Made by a program: the position numbers and the translations under genes. Of a stretch of 64,000 nt of DNA, positions 1-11,630 are shown in pieces; positions within the stretch are counted from its first letter, which is position 1, and every line of letters begins with the position of its first letter. The stretch covers positions 1,302,001 through 1,366,000 of the forward strand of contig CM074696.1 of NCBI GenBank assembly GCA_037367355.1, read 5' to 3'. The stretch is from Neoscytalidium dimidiatum. Lineage: Eukaryota > Ascomycota > Dothideomycetes > Botryosphaeriales > Botryosphaeriaceae. The notes below the pieces were generated by a model that made no database searches, had not been told where the DNA came from, and saw nothing but the letters and a program-made list of their open reading frames with translations.

Positions 1-840
1 TGGAACGCTGCTCCAAGCTGCTTCAATTTTCTGTGCAGTCTCATCTTCATACAGTTCGCAGGTTGAAGTCTTCTACCCCACCACAAGCCTGAATTTATTT
101 TCTCCCATTGCTGAAGAGACGTGGGTCCTGCCGGACAATTCTAGGTTATTTAGTTTCTTGCAGCTCCCAGGGTCTCATTGGAACTGACAATGCCTTTGGC
201 GTAAAGGGAACCAGTCTTTTTCTGAAGGCCTCCTCAAGCGATCCCGCTTCAAGTCGAGTAGGAGCGGACGTAGTACCACTATGGGAGAGGCATTCAAGCT
301 ATGAAACCCAAGGGAAGGACCAAACGATCCTCAACAGAATGTGGTGAGAGCCAGTGGCTTTCAAACGAGCTAGCACCTATGCTTAACGCAGCTGGTTGAA
401 CACGGGGTCCAGGAAAGCAGTGGAAGGCAGCTGGAATTCTTTCCTCCATGTAGTGCTCAAGTCTTCAAGCTCACCGATGCAGAGTTGGGGTTCGGATGCT
501 TCGTATGGAAATTCTAAAGTTGCCACAATATCGACAGACTTGGAACAGCATTTGCATTTTCCCCTGGGCTATCAATCAGCTGAATATGCCGACGTAATGC
601 TAGAGTTCATCTTGCTAATGTACACTATAAAGAGCAAGGTGCTTTCGCATTGTATCATTTTATTGAGAAGTTGTAGAATTATGCTATCGCCAAAAGACGT
701 TGGAATTTCGGCTTTAGGCCCCAAGGATCCGTTGGCAGTGTGCCAACGGAGGGTACTTCGGCGTATCTCCTGGTCAAGAAGCCTTTGGAATACATCGATA
801 GCATATATCCGGCTAAATTAAAGGGTAGTACTAAGCTCTT
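1..840. other. gene-poor stretch
   Basis: No supported gene. Short open frames exist on both strands but none shows a family motif, a good start context or splice signals. It adjoins the decayed zinc-finger remnant and may hold further eroded parts of the same gene. Confidence 0.5.
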
Positions 841-879
841 TCAGTTTATGAAAGGGTACACACTTCGTGTCCCATCCAG

Positions 880-1310
880 GACATCAAGCTCGTCAGAATA
901 CCGTCCGTCAAGCTGGCTGGGCACCTTCCAAACTTCACATGCTGCAATAATCCACTGAGAGATGTAAAACTACAACCGCAGGAAATATTCGGGCATGTGA
1001 CCACTGGGCAAGGTCAATGCGCTGCAACAGAGCTTGACGGTATGCCGGATCAACAAACTACCATGAGGGAGCGAATGAGGCTGCATGTTGGTTCAGGTCC
1101 AGTTTTTTGATGCCAGAAACGCATCCTGCCTCCAAGTCTAGTGTCACAGCGCAGTTGTTCGTAAATTCCTCTTCACAGACCCAGCATTCGACGTCCCTTT
1201 CTCGGTGGGTAATAATATGCTTCTTATTGGTCAGAAAGCGAATTGGGACTCGATGTTGAGCGTACCTGTTCCCTGCTATTCTTAGAATTATGATGCCTGT
1301 GATACTCCGG
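880..1310 (-). pseudogene. decayed C2H2 zinc-finger protein remnant
   Basis: Reading the minus strand from about 1215 downward gives a segment with CWVCEEEF, then a Leu/Glu stretch (LDLEAGC) and NQHAASF, the look of fungal multi-C2H2 proteins in which fingers are followed by an 'H-L-E-x-G-x-C' block. The frame then hits a TAG near 1055 directly before VDPAYRQALLQ, which still reads as coding. About 110 bases further a frame change is needed to reach a second finger-like segment (CGCSF then LSGLLQHVKFGRC, about 895-970). Upstream, about 1285, a CPEYHRHH piece lies in another frame. One stop plus at least two frame changes make this a relic rather than a gene. The exact limits are unclear. What I see is finger-like spacing; the family assignment is inference. 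Confidence 0.42.
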
Positions 1311-1330
1311 GCACGCAAAATCCTGGTCAA

Positions 1331-2518
1331 GATGGTGTATGTTTTCAGCGCTCGAGGATCATCGAAGGTCCGAGGGGATCAGCGGCGAGGCGAAAGGTGG
1401 ATAGAGCGCTACTGGACGCGTCTCCACTTGTTGGGATGTAGCAAGAGCAGGAGCCAACAATGGCCAGACGCGAGTCGAGCGGAGCGCGTCGGAGAGAAGA
1501 GAGGCAATTTGGAAAGTGCAAGCTTTGTTTCACGAGTGCAGTAGCGTGTACGGCAGGTCCGGACTGTGCTGCAACGGGTTTGCTACAGGAACAAGCTTTT
1601 TGAAGCTCCGTACGTTCTTGGATACCAGCCGCCTTTCTACCCTTAGGCCAGGTCTTGGGAGGAAAAGAATTGGCAAGTGCATTCGAAAGCGCATTGATAG
1701 CATTCGCTAGAAGGTGTGACTAAGTTAAGGAGTTCCAAGTGCAAGTGAGCGCCATCACTCTCCTAGGGTACACGTGCGTGTCCATCTCGAGAGGTATTCA
1801 GGTACCGGAGCTGCATCTTAGTTTTACTCACTCAATTCAGTTTATACAATAGTATAGTGGTAATAAGGAGACGACGCAATGATTTACTGTTACCGAATCT
1901 TCGCCCGGATGGCCATATGTCTCTGGCAGTAGCGCGCTTGTGGGTTAAACAGCGGGGGAAAGCGTTGCCGAGGGGTAAAAATGATTGATAACGGACCCGT
2001 TATCGCGTTATCCTTCCGACTCGCCCATATGGTAATACCCGCCCGTCCTGCCGTCTCGTTGCTGTAGAATGAGAGGAAATAAAAATCTTCATGCTCGGAT
2101 CTGCATCGCTGAGGAAGTCGTCAAAGGAAATTCGTACAATCCCGGGTTCCCGTATCCAAGGGCTTTGCTGGCAAGGATCGTGGATTTCTTCGCGTGAATA
2201 ACATAGGTGGGGTAGTTGAAGCTAGCGGCACGGCGTCTCGAGCACAACATCACATCATCTCACTCAGATGCTGCGTTGTTCATTTCGGCGGATGGTTTTT
2301 CAGTAATCACGCAGTGAGTGTTGCATCAATCTCGAGGCTAAAGTCCGCTCACGGCGTTTGGATTGCACTAACCCCGCCGTGGGGTCGATGCCATCATTGA
2401 AAAGCCCGGCTGCTGCCCAGCTCTACCGGCTGCAAACACAGAAAGCTTTTTCACCACTTTTTACACTCTTCGTCCAACCTCAAGTCTTCTCCGTGACATC
2501 TTTCATTGCCAAATCATC
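1331..2518. other. gene-less interval upstream of the SDR gene
   Basis: No supported gene. The last few hundred bases before 2519 form the presumed promoter and leader of the SDR reductase. The leader just before the ATG is pyrimidine-rich, as is usual in filamentous fungi. Confidence 0.5.
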
Positions 2519-3758
2519 ATGACTCGTGTCTTGCTCACCGGTGGTAGCGGCTTCATCGCTGCCCACGTTCTCGACACCTTGTTGAAGCGCGGGTGAGTTC
2601 CACCTCTGGCTCCAAAGTATCCAATCATATCAAGTCTCATTATCCGGCAGCCATTCTGTGGTCACGACCGTCCGCAGCCAGGAGAAAGCCAACAAAATCA
2701 AGGAAGCTCATTCCAGTTATGGCAAGGACAAGCTTGATTTCTCCATCGTCGAGGATATTGCGAAAGAAGGCGCATTTGACCAGGCCGTTAAGTCGGAACC
2801 TCCGTTCGAGGCTGTGATCCATACTGCGTCCCCCTTCCACTTCAACGTGACCGATGTTCAGAAGCAGTTACTCGATCCCGCCATCATTGGCACAACAGGC
2901 ATCCTCAAATCGATTAAGCAATATGCTCCAAGTGTGAAGCGTGTGGTCATAACAAGCAGTTTTGCGGCGATTGTGAACCCCCATAAAGGCACGTGGCCAG
3001 AGCACACTTATTCCGAAGACGACTGGAACCCATTGACGCATGAAGAGGCGCTGAAGGACCCTGCCAATGGCTACAGAGGTGAGATATTGTTCGTGACTAT
3101 GAAGAGCAGCATTTTCCACTGACTCGGACATTACAGCAAGTAAGACGTTTGCAGAGCGGGCCGCGTGGGAGTTCCTCGAACAGGAGAAGCCGAACTTCAC
3201 GCTTGCGACTCTAAACCCACCACTTGTGTTTGGGCCCATAGTTCACTACCTCAATTCGCTGGATGCCCTGAACACATCCAATCAACGTATCGGAAATTTT
3301 ATCCTCGGCAAGTTCAAGGATGAAATTCCACCAACCGGCACAGTAAGTTTACTATGCTGCTTTCCTTCTCCTTCCCCCGGTTTTTCTTTTCCCCCCCCAA
3401 ATGAAAAAAGGAAATTTGCCTCTAATATCTATCTTAGTATTTGTGGATTGATGTTCGAGACCTAGCAGAAGCACACGTCAAAGCATTGGAGCTTCCGGAG
3501 GCAAGCAACAAGAGGTTCTTCGCCACTGCGGGCTACTTCAGCAACAAAGAGCTTCTGGAGATCATCAGGAAGAATTTCCCAGAATACAAGGACAAATTAC
3601 CAGGACCAGAAGTCACCAGCCCCGGTGTCGATTACCCAGTCGATGGCGTCTATAAGATCGACAACCGGAGGACGAAGGAGGTACTAGGGATCGAGTTCAC
3701 TCCTTTCGAGACGACCGTCGTCGACACTGTCAAATCTTTGAAGGCCGTGGGCGCGTAG
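2519..3758 (+). CDS. NAD(P)-dependent extended SDR reductase (GRE2/dihydroflavonol-reductase-like)
   Basis: Coding exons are 2519-2592, 2651-3078, 3137-3342 and 3438-3758, giving 342 residues. Introns are 58, 58 and 95 nt with GTGAGT, GTGAGA and GTAAGT donors, and all phases fit. The N-terminus has the Rossmann signature TGGSGFIAAHVL (residues 7-18). The catalytic YxxxK reads YRASK at about 166-170 and spans the second intron, so skipping that splice would destroy the active site. NPPLVFGP and the later WIDVRDLAEAHV are typical of the extended (DFR/cinnamoyl-CoA reductase/GRE2) group, which reduces carbonyl compounds with NADPH. The physiological substrate cannot be read from sequence. The protein is probably cytosolic, since I see no signal peptide or membrane segment. 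It stands alone, with no biosynthetic cluster beside it. Confidence 0.9.
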
Positions 3759-4749
3759 ATGGCGACCTCAGTGTTACAGAGACTACACGAAATTGTGGGA
3801 AAGATAGAGAGAGCATTCGATCTCTAATAGATCTCCTAACAGCGCAAAGCGGGACCAATTGAATTATTTCAAGCGTGCCATGAATAGCAGATAATTCACC
3901 ATAACCGCAGTTCATATTGCTCAGACTGTGCGACTTATGCCACGCTGAAAATAAATTCCTTGATAATGTCTACATAGCCGCGCAGTGAGATGCTCTGCCA
4001 TCAAGTTTATGTCTATTTCAGTCGACGTTGTGTTGGGTAGGATGAGAAGGGGTCCGAGGACCCTATGCTTTTGAAGAAGTTAGCCATACTGTACGAAAAC
4101 ACAATGCGCGTTTTAGAAAACAGTTTCAAGGGCTGAATCAGACTGTTGAGCTTGAATATTTGAAATATCATGGATGACTCAAAAGTTATCGTTTGAAGAA
4201 GAAGACATCATATAGGGCCAGGGTGCGAAATGGATGATTCGGATCTTACCTGGTTGAATTGGCACCGCATAAGCGTATAGTTTAGATAGCATGGGCGCAA
4301 ACAAGGCATCTCAGGATGGGATATCTACTGAATATTTGCAGACTCTGAAGCTTCCGCTTGACACGGTCGAACGGATCATGTTGACAGTGCATCTACGGCG
4401 ACTGAAGACATGTTTGCCGGTGTAGAGGCGCAGGTAGATAGCGCGTGCGTGCGCTCCAATGAGGCTTCTTCCCGCAAGAGGGAGTGAATAGTACAGTGAT
4501 GAGAAGGCATTCATGGGGAAGAATTTCAAAGAGGCTCGGCGGCCGAATTAACCCGACGCCGGAGTCTGGCAGGATGTGCCGAGCCCGCAACGCAGAGAGA
4601 AGCAGCCCCACCAAGCAGGTCCCCCCACGACAACAAGCAGATTCGGGCCTCAACTCTGACAACTACCGCCTGACATACCAGCCCCGCCTCTTGCTCTTCT
4701 CCTCGCCTCATATTCAGTCGTACATCTGATCTTCTTGCCCTCTTTCAAA
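3759..4749. other. intergenic, 3' of SDR and promoter of NTF2
   Basis: No supported gene. The first part is AT-richer and probably holds the SDR 3' untranslated region. The stretch before 4750 is pyrimidine-rich and is the presumed NTF2 promoter and leader. Confidence 0.5.
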
Positions 4750-5453
4750 ATGGCCGGTGAGTAATCTCCAGGATTCACAGTGGTTACCGATGCGACGGCG
4801 CTAATATGACCTGTTCATAGACTTCCAGAACATCGCGAGTACGTATCCGCGGAGACTGCTGCAAATCGGCATCCTTGTCGCATTCGACCCACCCACGAGC
4901 CCATAAGTGTTGGAGGACTAAAATTCGCGTAGCTCAGTTCGTCCAGTTCTACTACAAGACCTTCGATGAGAACAGGGCAGGACTTGCGTCGCTTTACGTA
5001 CGTTAGCAACCGGGTATACAAAGTCTATGCAAGAATAGCGGCTAACGCAAGTCTTCAGCGCGACCAATCCATGTTCACTTTCGAGTCCAACTCCATTCAG
5101 GGAACCGCCGGCATTGTGGAGAAGTTGACGGTATGCCGCGGTTGCTCACTCGATGTTGTATGCCCCGCACTGACGACAGTGTCTCCAGAACCTTCCCTTC
5201 CAGAAGGTTGCTCACCAGGTCGCTACTCTGGATGCCCAGCCCGCTAGCGAAGATGGCAGCATTCTCGTCCTTGTCACTGGCGCTCTGTTGGTAAGTCGGA
5301 ACTTCTCGCCCTCTACACATGCGGCTCTGACCCGTTTAGGTCGACGAGGAGCAGCGCCCTATGAGCTACACCCAGGCCTTCCAGCTCCGCCCCGACGGCG
5401 CCGGCAGCTACTTTGTCTTCAACGACGTCTTCCGTCTCGTCTACGCCGCATAG
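4750..5453 (+). CDS. NTF2: nuclear transport factor 2
   Basis: NTF2 imports Ran-GDP into the nucleus and binds FxFG nucleoporins as a homodimer. Six exons (4750-4756, 4821-4838, 4933-4997, 5059-5130, 5189-5290, 5340-5453) encode 125 residues, the usual size for the family. The product begins MADFQNIATQFVQFYY and continues with the hallmark segments FDENRAGLASLY, TFESNSIQGT and IVEKL, then the C-terminal strand region with DGSILVLVTGALLVDEEQ and FVFNDVFRLVYA. All introns have GT-AG ends and consistent phase. The first two coding exons are only 7 and 18 nt long, so start-codon searches alone miss the true N-terminus. A housekeeping gene; identification is near certain. Confidence 0.96.
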
Positions 5454-6231
5454 ATGGCTTTCTGAGCTATGGATTGAAGGAACGCCGGTTGATAGGATCA
5501 TGAAGCAGTGCGGTACATGCTAGCTGCGGACTCGTGCATTTAGGAGGCCAGTCAATCACAGTAGCTTGAGGAGGGATTCTTGGACATACCCCGTACTCGT
5601 ATGGACGACTTTGCAGCTATCTCGTGAATATCGTGCAATTTCTGGCGTGCACTTCGCCAGACGGGCAGAGTATGCGCTGCAGCCTGGAACAGAATGTGGC
5701 CATGATGAGTGATTTGCGGGGCCTGCGGAGGGACAGGATCAAGGGCCCCTTCAAATCCTTGCGGTGATGACGAGTAGCATTTGTGTATTTTTGTCTGAAG
5801 CATTGGCCGCGGCGCTGAAACGCATATTGATTGCTGCCTCGCCTCGCCGTATTCGCGCGTCGCTTGCGATCCTTGTCAGAGGTGGCAGTGATCGGGACGC
5901 GACTGCCGTGGCTGAGTCTGAGCTGCTGCGGCTGGGTCTCGCGCTCCCGAAACAATCCATCGATTCGTATACTTCGAGGCCACAACACCATCTCCGCACA
6001 CCGCATTCCTGCTGCCTCAAGCAAGCTCCACCACATTGCCCCGGCCGGCTTTCGACAGTTGCATATCCGCAGGCTACCCCCCATTCATCAGCGCGTCTCA
6101 ACCCCTGCAACAAGCGATCAACACCTCGCACGGAGCCTCAAGATCGACACCCAACACCCGCTCACAAACCGAGCATCACTCCACAGTCGTCGCCCCGCCA
6201 TCGCAATCAAAGACACCGCTAGCCAGAAACC
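5454..6231. other. intergenic NTF2-TVP18
   Basis: No supported gene. It holds the NTF2 3' untranslated region and the TVP18 promoter and leader. Overlapping open frames on both strands at 5617-6235 lack motifs and are a base-composition effect. Confidence 0.5.
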
Positions 6232-7038
6232 ATGACTTTCAGAGAGGAACTCAAGTCCAGGAACTTCAGTGAGTCCTTCTCGCCAGGCTGCAACCACCGT
6301 GACCAGTGCTTTCTGACACGTTGATCATAGGTATATACGGACAATGGTAGGTCCAACCTGCTCCTTCTACGACAATCGCTTTCCCGTCTTCTCTCCGGCC
6401 CAGATGCCTAGCCTCGCCTCGTAGCGTTAGCTGCAACTCGCCAAAGTCCATACTTGCGCAACAGAGAGTCTCTGCGGCGTGTTGGGAGCTGAAGAGCTGG
6501 GCATCCCGTGCTGTCATTGCCCCTGCGATCTGAGGAGTGCGGTATACATGAGGACGAGTGACTAACGTCAGCACAGGACGGGCATACTGTGTGTGATCCT
6601 GTGCTTTGCTATGGGCATTGCCAACATCTTCAGCGGCTTCCCAGCCATCATCTTCAGTATCATTTGCCTGTGAGTAGAGCCGCCTCTGCCATGTCCAGCC
6701 TTGATTCAAACGAGCACATCTAACGAATATTTACTAGGGCATACTCGCCGATCATTTTCTTCGTTGAAGTCGCATTCCTGCTAAAGCTTCCTATCTGGTC
6801 TGAGGGTTTCCGCAACTTCTTCCGCCGCCTTCAGGAGAACTGGCCTCGCATTATCATGTACCTCATCATGAGCATAGTGCAGTGGATCAGCCTGGTTGGC
6901 GGAGCTACTAGCCTGATCGTGCCGGCCATCTTCCTCATGTTCGCTGGTCTCTTCTACCTGCTCGCGGCGCTTAAGCATCAGGATTTCCAGAGCAGCAAGA
7001 TCCTGGGCGGCCAGGGCGTTGCTCAGATGATCATCTAA
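6232..7038 (+). CDS. TVP18: Golgi apparatus membrane protein Tvp18
   Basis: Four exons (6232-6268, 6331-6346, 6577-6669, 6738-7038) encode 148 residues. The N-terminus MTFREELKSRNFSIYGQW is the typical Tvp18 start, followed by a first membrane helix (TGILCVILCFAMGIANIF), a second after FSGFPAIIFSIICL, a conserved FFVEVAFLLK stretch, and two further helices after NWPRIIMYLIMS. The length agrees with the family. Tvp18 is a late-Golgi membrane protein found with Tlg2-containing vesicles in yeast; its biochemical role is unknown. The second exon is only 16 nt and is followed by a 230 nt intron. The start at 6232 is chosen because the upstream frame has no family-like residues. Confidence 0.93.
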
Positions 7039-8385
7039 GCGTGGAGCACTTCGGCTGGTAGTGCTGCGCGGAGACCCGGATATTGCGCAGCAGGATCTGG
7101 GCCTAAAGCAGGATATACAGCCAACGTAATTTTGGGTTTGGATGCTCGACGGAGCACGTTGCAGCCAGTACACGTTGACTGGGCTTCGACGCCGTGGGGT
7201 TTTATCACTTGTTGGGGTCCTGTCCGTAGGAGGACACAGGCGTTACTGGAATATATCCGGCAAAAGCGACAGTTGACAAGGAGGGGCTATGATACCTGTA
7301 TTTGTTTTGTTTGTCAGTAATGGCCAAAGGTGGAATGCAGTTCCATGGCGTTGAGTTCGAATCACTATGTGGTGCGTGTCACGATAGCTGGCGCAGAAGC
7401 GGCAGGGCACGACAGCTCGACAGGCCGCACGCCGCACGCCACGCGCGGAGGCGGTGACGCTTCGGGCGTCGTGGCTAGCCTAGAAGCTTGGAAGCTGAGC
7501 GCAGGCTCTTCTGTCGTGATTGCGGGCGCGGTCACGAACCGGCGCAGCGCAGCGCATCCTTGCTAGCCGGCAGCGGGTGGCCGGGAGGGATGGGCTGGGC
7601 GAGGATTTGAGCATTCAGGAACGGGGAGCTGGCCATCACGTGGAAGACACGGATCGCGGGGGTGGCGCTACGGATGGTGGCATCACGATGGGCTGCAGAG
7701 CCTTCGTGTGCAGCCAACTTGGCAGTGGGGCCCGGCGACGTTCCCAGCGTTCTCGAAGCGTTGAATGCGGGCGCCAGACAATGCGATACGCGCGTGCGAA
7801 TCAGAGACGAGCCATATGGTGCTTCGAATTGGCAGAGGGCTGACCGGCGGCGCTGTGCGCGGGCGTATGCATGCAAAATGCCGCAGGCCGCGGCCAATGA
7901 CGAAGGTGATGCATGCTGGGCCTCGATCTGACCAGCACCCCCAGCGCCCGGCGTCACAGCGAGGTCAGTTCACATAAAGACAACGCCCGCCAACCCTGCA
8001 CGCCCACGACGGTCTCCCGCTGACTTCATTGCCGCGAATCTGCTCGCTGGAATCTCCTTCTTCTGTCAACCTGCGCCGCCTCTGCTTTTGCCCTCCTGTC
8101 TGCTCCCTTTTCCCGTCTTCGGTAAGTGCCCAGCGCTTTTGTCTGCGCCCTTCTGCCCGCCGCTAGCTCCATGCATTGCACCCGCGCCAGGCACCTGGGC
8201 TTGCACCGTAGCTGCGCCGCCCTTCAGCTGTTCAATTGTGCCACGACCCGGCATCCCGTACTCTACTTCTCCTCGGCGGCGGCGGCGACGGCGGCGTCGC
8301 CTTGAGCACCAGTCGCTGACATCAGTCACTACCGCAGTATATCATTCCACTCTTTGCTACTCTCTAGCAGAAACACACATCCGAC
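7039..8385. other. intergenic TVP18-AIM21, promoter region
   Basis: No supported gene. 7380-7960 is GC-rich with open frames on both strands and no motif. A CCAAT pentamer lies near 7893 and an AT-rich CATAAAG near 7972. The segment 8040-8385 is strongly pyrimidine-rich with a GGC/CGG-rich run near 8274-8300 and is the likely leader of AIM21. Confidence 0.45.
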
Positions 8386-11300
8386 ATGGCGGCCCCAACG
8401 ATACCGCAGCGCCCTGCCCGCTCCCAGCAGAGCCAGAACGTTCCCACGATCGCTGGTGATGTGCCCAAGATTCCCCCGCGCCCGAAGCGCAACATCGAGC
8501 GTTCTGTCTCGCCCAACCGTGATTCCTTTGCCCGCTCTCCTCTGAACGATCCCAACTTCATTAATGGCTCCGGCAATGCCAACAAGAGGCTTTCTGCCTC
8601 CGACCTCCCGGCTCGCCCTCCGAGCGTCACTCTGCCCTCGATCGGTCAGGAAGGCAGCGAATACGCTAGTCTCGAGACCCCTCCTGTCGACGAAAACGCT
8701 CCGAGGCAGACCCGCGACGCCGAGGGCCTGAAGCTCTATGCCCCCACCGCCGAGATGCCCCAATCAACAACTCGCTCGAGAATCGCTGCCGTCACCCGCA
8801 CCGACTCAGAACAGGCCGCCGCTGCTGGCTTCGGAAGAGCCTCTTCCCACACGAGAGCCCCTTCACAGTCGGATACCGACCGCCCCACGCGGACCAGCTC
8901 ATCCGCTGGCGGTCGTTCCCGCCCGCAGTCACTGTACAACACCAACGGCGATGAGGAGCATGGCATCCCCGAGATTGGTCTCCAGGTGCCCATGTATCCG
9001 AACGCTGGCGATGTCCAGGCCCCTACACCATCCAACAACTCGAGTATGCCAGCCACTGGCGTAGGCTTCTTCAACAGTGGCGGGCAGAGACACCACACGC
9101 GTACTAAGAGCGGCCGGGAGATTTTCCATGGTCCGCCCGGCAGCTACGGCCTCCATGGTCATGGCGTAAAGCCACAGGACGATTTCGAGAAGCAGTGGTA
9201 TGCTAAGCATCCCGAGGACGCTGCTCGTGAGGCTCAGGGCGAATATGGCCCAGCTATTCAGGCCAATAGGAAGGAATGGGCTCTGAGCAGCGAGGAGCTC
9301 AACAAGCTTGTTCAGGATAGCGCCGCACATGGCGTTGGAATGGGTAAGCTATTGCTAGCATGTTAGGTCGACCGCGACCTTTGACACACTAATCGTCCAC
9401 TCAGGTGCCTCCCCCGGCGCAATTGGTACTCCAGCCGAGGAGATTGGCTATATTGCATCTGAAGAATATGCTTCCCGCATGGCCTCGCCCCGCCCTTCGT
9501 CCAAGCCTCCCAAGGAGCGCAAGACCAGCAGCTCGCAGACTCACGCTGAGTCGCCTCTTCGCAAGATGAGCTTCCCTGACAATGTCATGGATAAGGACGC
9601 CTCTGCTATCGAGCCTGATGAGGGCGACGTGATACACATCGATCCTCCTGCTAGCGAGAGAAGTCACATACACGGCGGTGGCCCTGAAGCGGAGAAATTC
9701 GGTGCTGATAGTGGAAACACGGATGCCCATGGCGGATTTGTCACCGAGGATGGCCGTGATACACCTATTCTGGCGTCAGACGAGTTGGAGAGGCATAAGA
9801 CTCCCGGAGCTGAGTATATGCAGCCGGCTGTGCCCACTGAGCTAGAACGTGAACGCAGGTTGAGTCAGGAAGCTGATTACTCCCACCGTCGGTCTACCAG
9901 TCGTTCGACTAGTCGGCCTACTAGTGGTATTGGTCTCTCTCGCTGGAGAAGTGGTGAAGAGGACCGTACGAGTACCCCTCTTGATAATGTGAAGGAGTAC
10001 GAGCCGCTCTTCCCAGATGACGACGAGGAAAAGAAGCCGGCAGAAAAGCCTATCACTGCCGCTGATAAGCTTAAGCGTCCAGATCTTGCCCGGCACCACT
10101 TTCCCAGTCAAGATGTCTGGGAGGATACGCCCAGTAGTCTGCAGCTGCAAACTGAAGTTGAGACGCCTGAAGTCCCAGATGAGCCGCAGTCCGGCACCAC
10201 ATCTCTACAATCATCTCAAGTTCTCGAGAAGGCAGAACCAGAGAAGGAGCAGAAGACGGATGCTGCTCCCAAAGAAGAAGAGAAGAGCTTCCTTGCCGAT
10301 CATCAAAAGCACCCGAGTAAATCACACTTCAACAAGGACGTCCTTGCTGATATTCCCTCCCGCCCTGGCATGCAACACAGGTTCCCCAGTCAAGATATTT
10401 GGGAAGATACACCAAGCGAACTTCAGTTAGTGACTGAGGTCCAGACTCCTCAGACTGACGAGACAGAAAGCCCGGTTGAGCCAAAGTCAGCAGTGGAAGA
10501 TCGACCGCACGTCCCCCCTCGTCCAAATGTTCCATCACGACCAGCAGGTCGGTCGAAACTCGGTGAAGGACAAGGTGCTTCGCCGGTTGAAAAGAAAGCA
10601 CCCACTATCCCAGAACGGCCGAAGCCTCAAGTACCGGCTCGGCCGGCAAGACCAGGCCACAAGGCTTCTGACGAGCAAGTGCCGCTTTCAAAGGTTACCT
10701 CAGGCGGGAGCACTGGTAGTGAGGACGCCCCTGCTGGTGCCGCCAAGCCAAAACCCCCTGTCCCTTCGCGTCCTGGAGGTGGCAAGATTGCGGCTCTGAA
10801 GGCAGGATTTTTGAATGACCTTAACAGTCGTCTACAACTCGGCCCCCAAGCTCCGAAGCGTAAAGAGGAAAAGAAGAAGGAGGAGGAGGAGCAGAAGGAA
10901 AAGGCTCCTTTAGCAGATGCTCGCAAGGGTCGCGCCAAGGGACCTGCTCGTAGGAAGCCTGCTGCGTCGCCTTCTGCAGCTGCAGCTGCGGCATCCACTG
11001 AGAAGAAGTCTGAGCAGGTTCTCTCTATTGGCGCTGTTCATACCGTTTTCTCTGTTTCGGATGATGGTTGTTTGGATGTCCCTTCATCAAAGCCTGCCGA
11101 GGAAAAGAAGCCTGAACCTGTTGAGGAGAAATCTGCAGCTGCTGAAGCATCTATTGCTACCCAAGTTCCTCCAGACCCGAAACCCGCCCCAAGCGACTCT
11201 TCTGTCGACCCAGAGCTTGAGCCTGAGATTCCAAAGGCTGGCGAGACCGAAGCTACCTGCATTGATCCCGAACACGTCACGAAGACGGAGGAGAAGGAGA

Positions 11301-11521
11301 CGCAGCTTGCGCCCACTGAATCGAAGTCTTCAGATTCTGCTGTGCAGACTGGCCAGCAGGATGTCGAAATTCCGAAGGCTGAGGGCGGTACTGAAAAGAT
11401 CACTGCTTATCTTGGTGGGAGAGCACCGGAGGAAGGGACTGTTGTTGTGAAGGATGGAGAGGAGACTGTTGGAGATGCTGATGGTAAGCATGGTATTGAG
11501 CAGACTGGAAGCGGCGTGTGA
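8386..11521 (+). CDS. AIM21: Aim21-like actin-patch protein
   Basis: Two exons (8386-9343, 9405-11521) encode 1024 mostly disordered residues. In yeast Aim21 works with Tda2 at cortical actin patches, controlling barbed-end assembly during endocytosis. The protein is rich in Pro, Ser, Glu and Lys. It carries two copies of a short block reading FPSQD(V/I)WEDTPS, at about residues 551 and 645. Several PxxP-type runs follow (for example VPSRPAGR and IPERPKPQVPARP), as expected for SH3 partners. A conserved basic block, GGKIAALKAGFLNDLNSRL, lies at about 778, followed by a Lys/Glu-rich coil. The start ATG gives MAAPTIPQRPARS, a normal beginning for this family. A 51-bp tandem duplication begins 8 bp after the stop. 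Confidence 0.85.
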
Positions 11522-11528
11522 GTTAGAG

Positions 11529-11630
11529 GAGTTAGGAGGAGAAAGGTTGCATGAGGAACAAGTGTCGGTAGATTCAGAGGAGTTAGGAGGAGAAAGGTTG
11601 CATGAGGAACAAGTGTCGGTAGATTCAGAG
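11529..11630 (+). repeat. two tandem copies of a 51-bp unit
   Basis: Copy 1 is 11529-11579 and copy 2 is 11580-11630. I see no mismatch between them. The unit is 17 codons long, so any frame stays phased. The frame one base off from the AIM21 stop is open through both copies and would encode an acidic repeat (ELGGERLHEEQVSVDSE) ending at 11648. The repeat starts 8 bp after the AIM21 stop codon. Confidence 0.9.

Noticed and set aside
7330..7370. TTCGAATC resembling a tRNA T loop
   Set aside because: The flanking five-base arms do not pair and there is no cloverleaf.
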